Origin: Vibrio azureus
GTDB taxonomy: Bacteria; Pseudomonadota; Gammaproteobacteria; Enterobacterales; Vibrionaceae
Assembly (NCBI RefSeq): GCF_002849855.1
Contig: NZ_CP018616.1
Location: 1,798,001 to 1,862,000, forward strand
Direction: 5' to 3'
DNA length: 64,000 nt
Shown here piece after piece: positions 62,680-64,000 of the stretch. Positions within the stretch are counted from its first letter, which is position 1, and every line of letters starts with the position of its first letter. The position numbers and the translations under genes were made by a program. The notes beneath the pieces were generated by a model, which ran no database searches, was not told where the DNA came from, and saw only the letters and a list, made by a program, of their open reading frames with translations.

Positions 62680-63270
62680 ATGGCTAATATTGTTTTTATC
62701 GATAACTTTGACTCATTCACCTATAACTTGGTGGATCAATTCCGTTCACTGGGTCATTGCGTAAAAATTTACCGTAATAACATTCCAGCTCAATCGATTG
62801 AACAAGCGGTTAACGAGCTGGAAAATCCCGTGGTCCTGCTATCGCCAGGTCCTGGAGCCCCTTCAGAAGCAGGGTCAATGCCAGAACTGATCCAACGTTT
62901 AAAAAGTAAAGTACCGATGATCGGCATTTGTCTTGGTCATCAAGCTATTGTAGAAGCCTACGGCGGTACCGTTGCTGGTGCAGGGGAAATTATTCACGGT
63001 AAGGTTTCTATGATGGAACACCAAAACCACGCGATTTATCAAAACCTACCCTCACCTCTTGCGATCGCACGTTACCACTCTTTAGTGGCGACAGAAGTTC
63101 CTCAAGGCTTAGCCATCACAGCAGAAGTTGATGACCTGGTGATGTCGGTTGTACATGAAGAAGATAAAGTGTGTGGATTTCAATTTCATCCAGAGTCCAT
63201 TATGACAACCTACGGTGCCACTCTGTTAACTAACGCTATTGAATGGGCCCTCGAAACAAAGGCAGCATAA
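62680..63270 (+). CDS. trpG: Anthranilate synthase component II (glutamine amidotransferase)
   Basis: 196 residues. Class I amidotransferase: DNFDSFTYNLVDQF, LLSPGPGAPSEAG, nucleophile Cys in GICLGHQAI, and the His-Glu in FQFHPESIMT. It frees ammonia from glutamine for TrpE. It is a separate gene rather than fused to TrpD, the arrangement seen in vibrios. Confidence 0.96.
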   Translation: MANIVFIDNFDSFTYNLVDQFRSLGHCVKIYRNNIPAQSIEQAVNELENPVVLLSPGPGAPSEAGSMPELIQRLKSKVPMIGICLGHQAIVEAYGGTVAGAGEIIHGKVSMMEHQNHAIYQNLPSPLAIARYHSLVATEVPQGLAITAEVDDLVMSVVHEEDKVCGFQFHPESIMTTYGATLLTNAIEWALETKAA

Positions 63271-63324
63271 GTAACGCAACCCCATTAAGGTCAATAGGCA
63301 GATAAGAAATTTAGGAGAGTAAAT

Positions 63325-64000
63325 ATGGAAGCAATCATCAGCCCGATTATGGCGAAACTTTATGAGCAAACTTCTCTGACTCAAGAAGAAAGCCAACAAC
63401 TGTTCGACATCATAATCCGTGGTGAACTCGACCCTATCTTGATGGCATCGGCACTCACAGCACTAAAACTCAAAGGCGAAACCCCTGATGAAATCGCAGG
63501 TGCCGCAAAAGCACTACTGGCAAACGCAAATCCCTTCCCGCGCCCAGATTACGACTTCGCTGATATTGTTGGTACAGGTGGCGATGGTCATAACACTATC
63601 AATATCTCAACCACAGCGGCTTTTGTGGCTGCAGCATGTGGCCTCAAAGTCGCCAAACACGGTAACCGAAGCGTCTCAAGCAAATCCGGATCTTCTGATC
63701 TACTTGACTCTTTCGGAATCAACTTAGCGATGAGCGCAGAAGACACACGCAAAGCAGTAGACGACATTGGTGTTGCTTTCTTATTTGCACCGCAATATCA
63801 CGGCGGTGTTCGCCACGCAATGCCAGTGCGTCAAACCATGAAAACACGCACGCTATTCAACATTCTCGGCCCTCTAATTAATCCGGCTCGACCAAACATC
63901 GAGTTAATGGGTGTCTACAGTGAAGAGTTGGTTCGCCCTATCGCTGAAACCATGTTACAAATGGGTATGAAGCGTGCTGCCGTTATCCATGGAAGCGGCT
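63325..64000 (+). CDS. trpD: Anthranilate phosphoribosyltransferase, cut by window edge
   Basis: Runs from ATG 63325 (TAGGAGAG 9 nt upstream) off the end of the window, about 225 residues seen. The N-terminal helical domain is followed by the PRPP-binding motif [33 protein letters not shown] and ILGPLINPA. It joins anthranilate to PRPP. No fused TrpG domain. Confidence 0.96.
   Translation, partial: MEAIISPIMAKLYEQTSLTQEESQQLFDIIIRGELDPILMASALTALKLKGETPDEIAGAAKALLANANPFPRPDYDFADIVGTGGDGHNTINISTTAAFVAAACGLKVAKHGNRSVSSKSGSSDLLDSFGINLAMSAEDTRKAVDDIGVAFLFAPQYHGGVRHAMPVRQTMKTRTLFNILGPLINPARPNIELMGVYSEELVRPIAETMLQMGMKRAAVIHGSG

Noticed and set aside
1..64000. CRISPR array, prophage or defence island
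   Set aside because: No regularly spaced repeats, no phage structural or integrase genes, no restriction or other defence nuclease; the EVE gene alone is not enough.

Overview
The window is chromosomal DNA of a gamma-proteobacterium, almost certainly a Vibrio or close relative. Evidence: gene order gyrA / ubiG-nrdA-nrdB-yfaE, uvrY(varA)-uvrC-pgsA-tRNA cluster and rnm-yciO / trpL-trpE-trpG-trpD; a complete norspermidine pathway in the Vibrio order; a trp leader peptide with four Trp codons; and a dispersed intergenic palindrome of the TACCCAAGTNACCTCAAG type that I associate with Vibrio genomes. Most genes are housekeeping and intact.

Layout. 1-1.3 kb: C-terminally cut FAD amine oxidase. 1.5-9.9 kb: a tandem duplication of a two-gene unit (a secreted protein of about 1,175 residues with GEVED, LruC and cupredoxin-like domains, followed by a small lipoprotein); the 3' halves are nearly identical and the middle of the large gene has diverged. 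10-15 kb: small winged-helix protein, DUF2982 membrane protein, then ldtD-mepK-gloC (peptidoglycan cross-link genes in the E. coli ycbB-ycbK-ycbL order). 15-20.1 kb: an iron-linked operon irpA - diheme oxidoreductase - imelysin lipoprotein - DUF1513 with a candidate Fur box. 20.3-34.1 kb: ribA, gyrA, two tandem DUF805 genes, ubiG, nrdAB-yfaE with DnaA and candidate NrdR sites, a CinA-like protein, a DUF3943 protein and an ACT-domain protein. 34.2-39.7 kb: norspermidine operon (fused DABA aminotransferase/decarboxylase, carboxynorspermidine synthase, nspC).

40.4-48.7 kb is an accessory, AT-rich patch: an IS3-family element, a DJ-1/PfpI protein, an alpha/beta hydrolase, an SF0329-family protein, a SRPBCC-MarR-EVE cluster behind a 37-bp palindromic operator, two GNAT acetyltransferases, two gene remnants, and two kinds of paired repeats (A and B) alternating A-B-A-B. 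It ends at a tRNA cluster (Cys-Gly-Leu-Gly) that has its own strong promoter and terminator.

49.6-64 kb returns to core genes: pgsA, uvrC, varA/uvrY, polB, a degenerate nucleotidyltransferase, yeiP(efpL), yciU, rluB, yciO, rnm, and the trp operon with TrpR operator, leader peptide and attenuator, running off the end inside trpD.

Most worth a second look: the mosaic tandem duplication at 1.5-9.9 kb and the alternating structured repeats at 43.6-48.5 kb. Neither can be called a new system from sequence alone. No CRISPR array, prophage, rRNA or integrase was seen.
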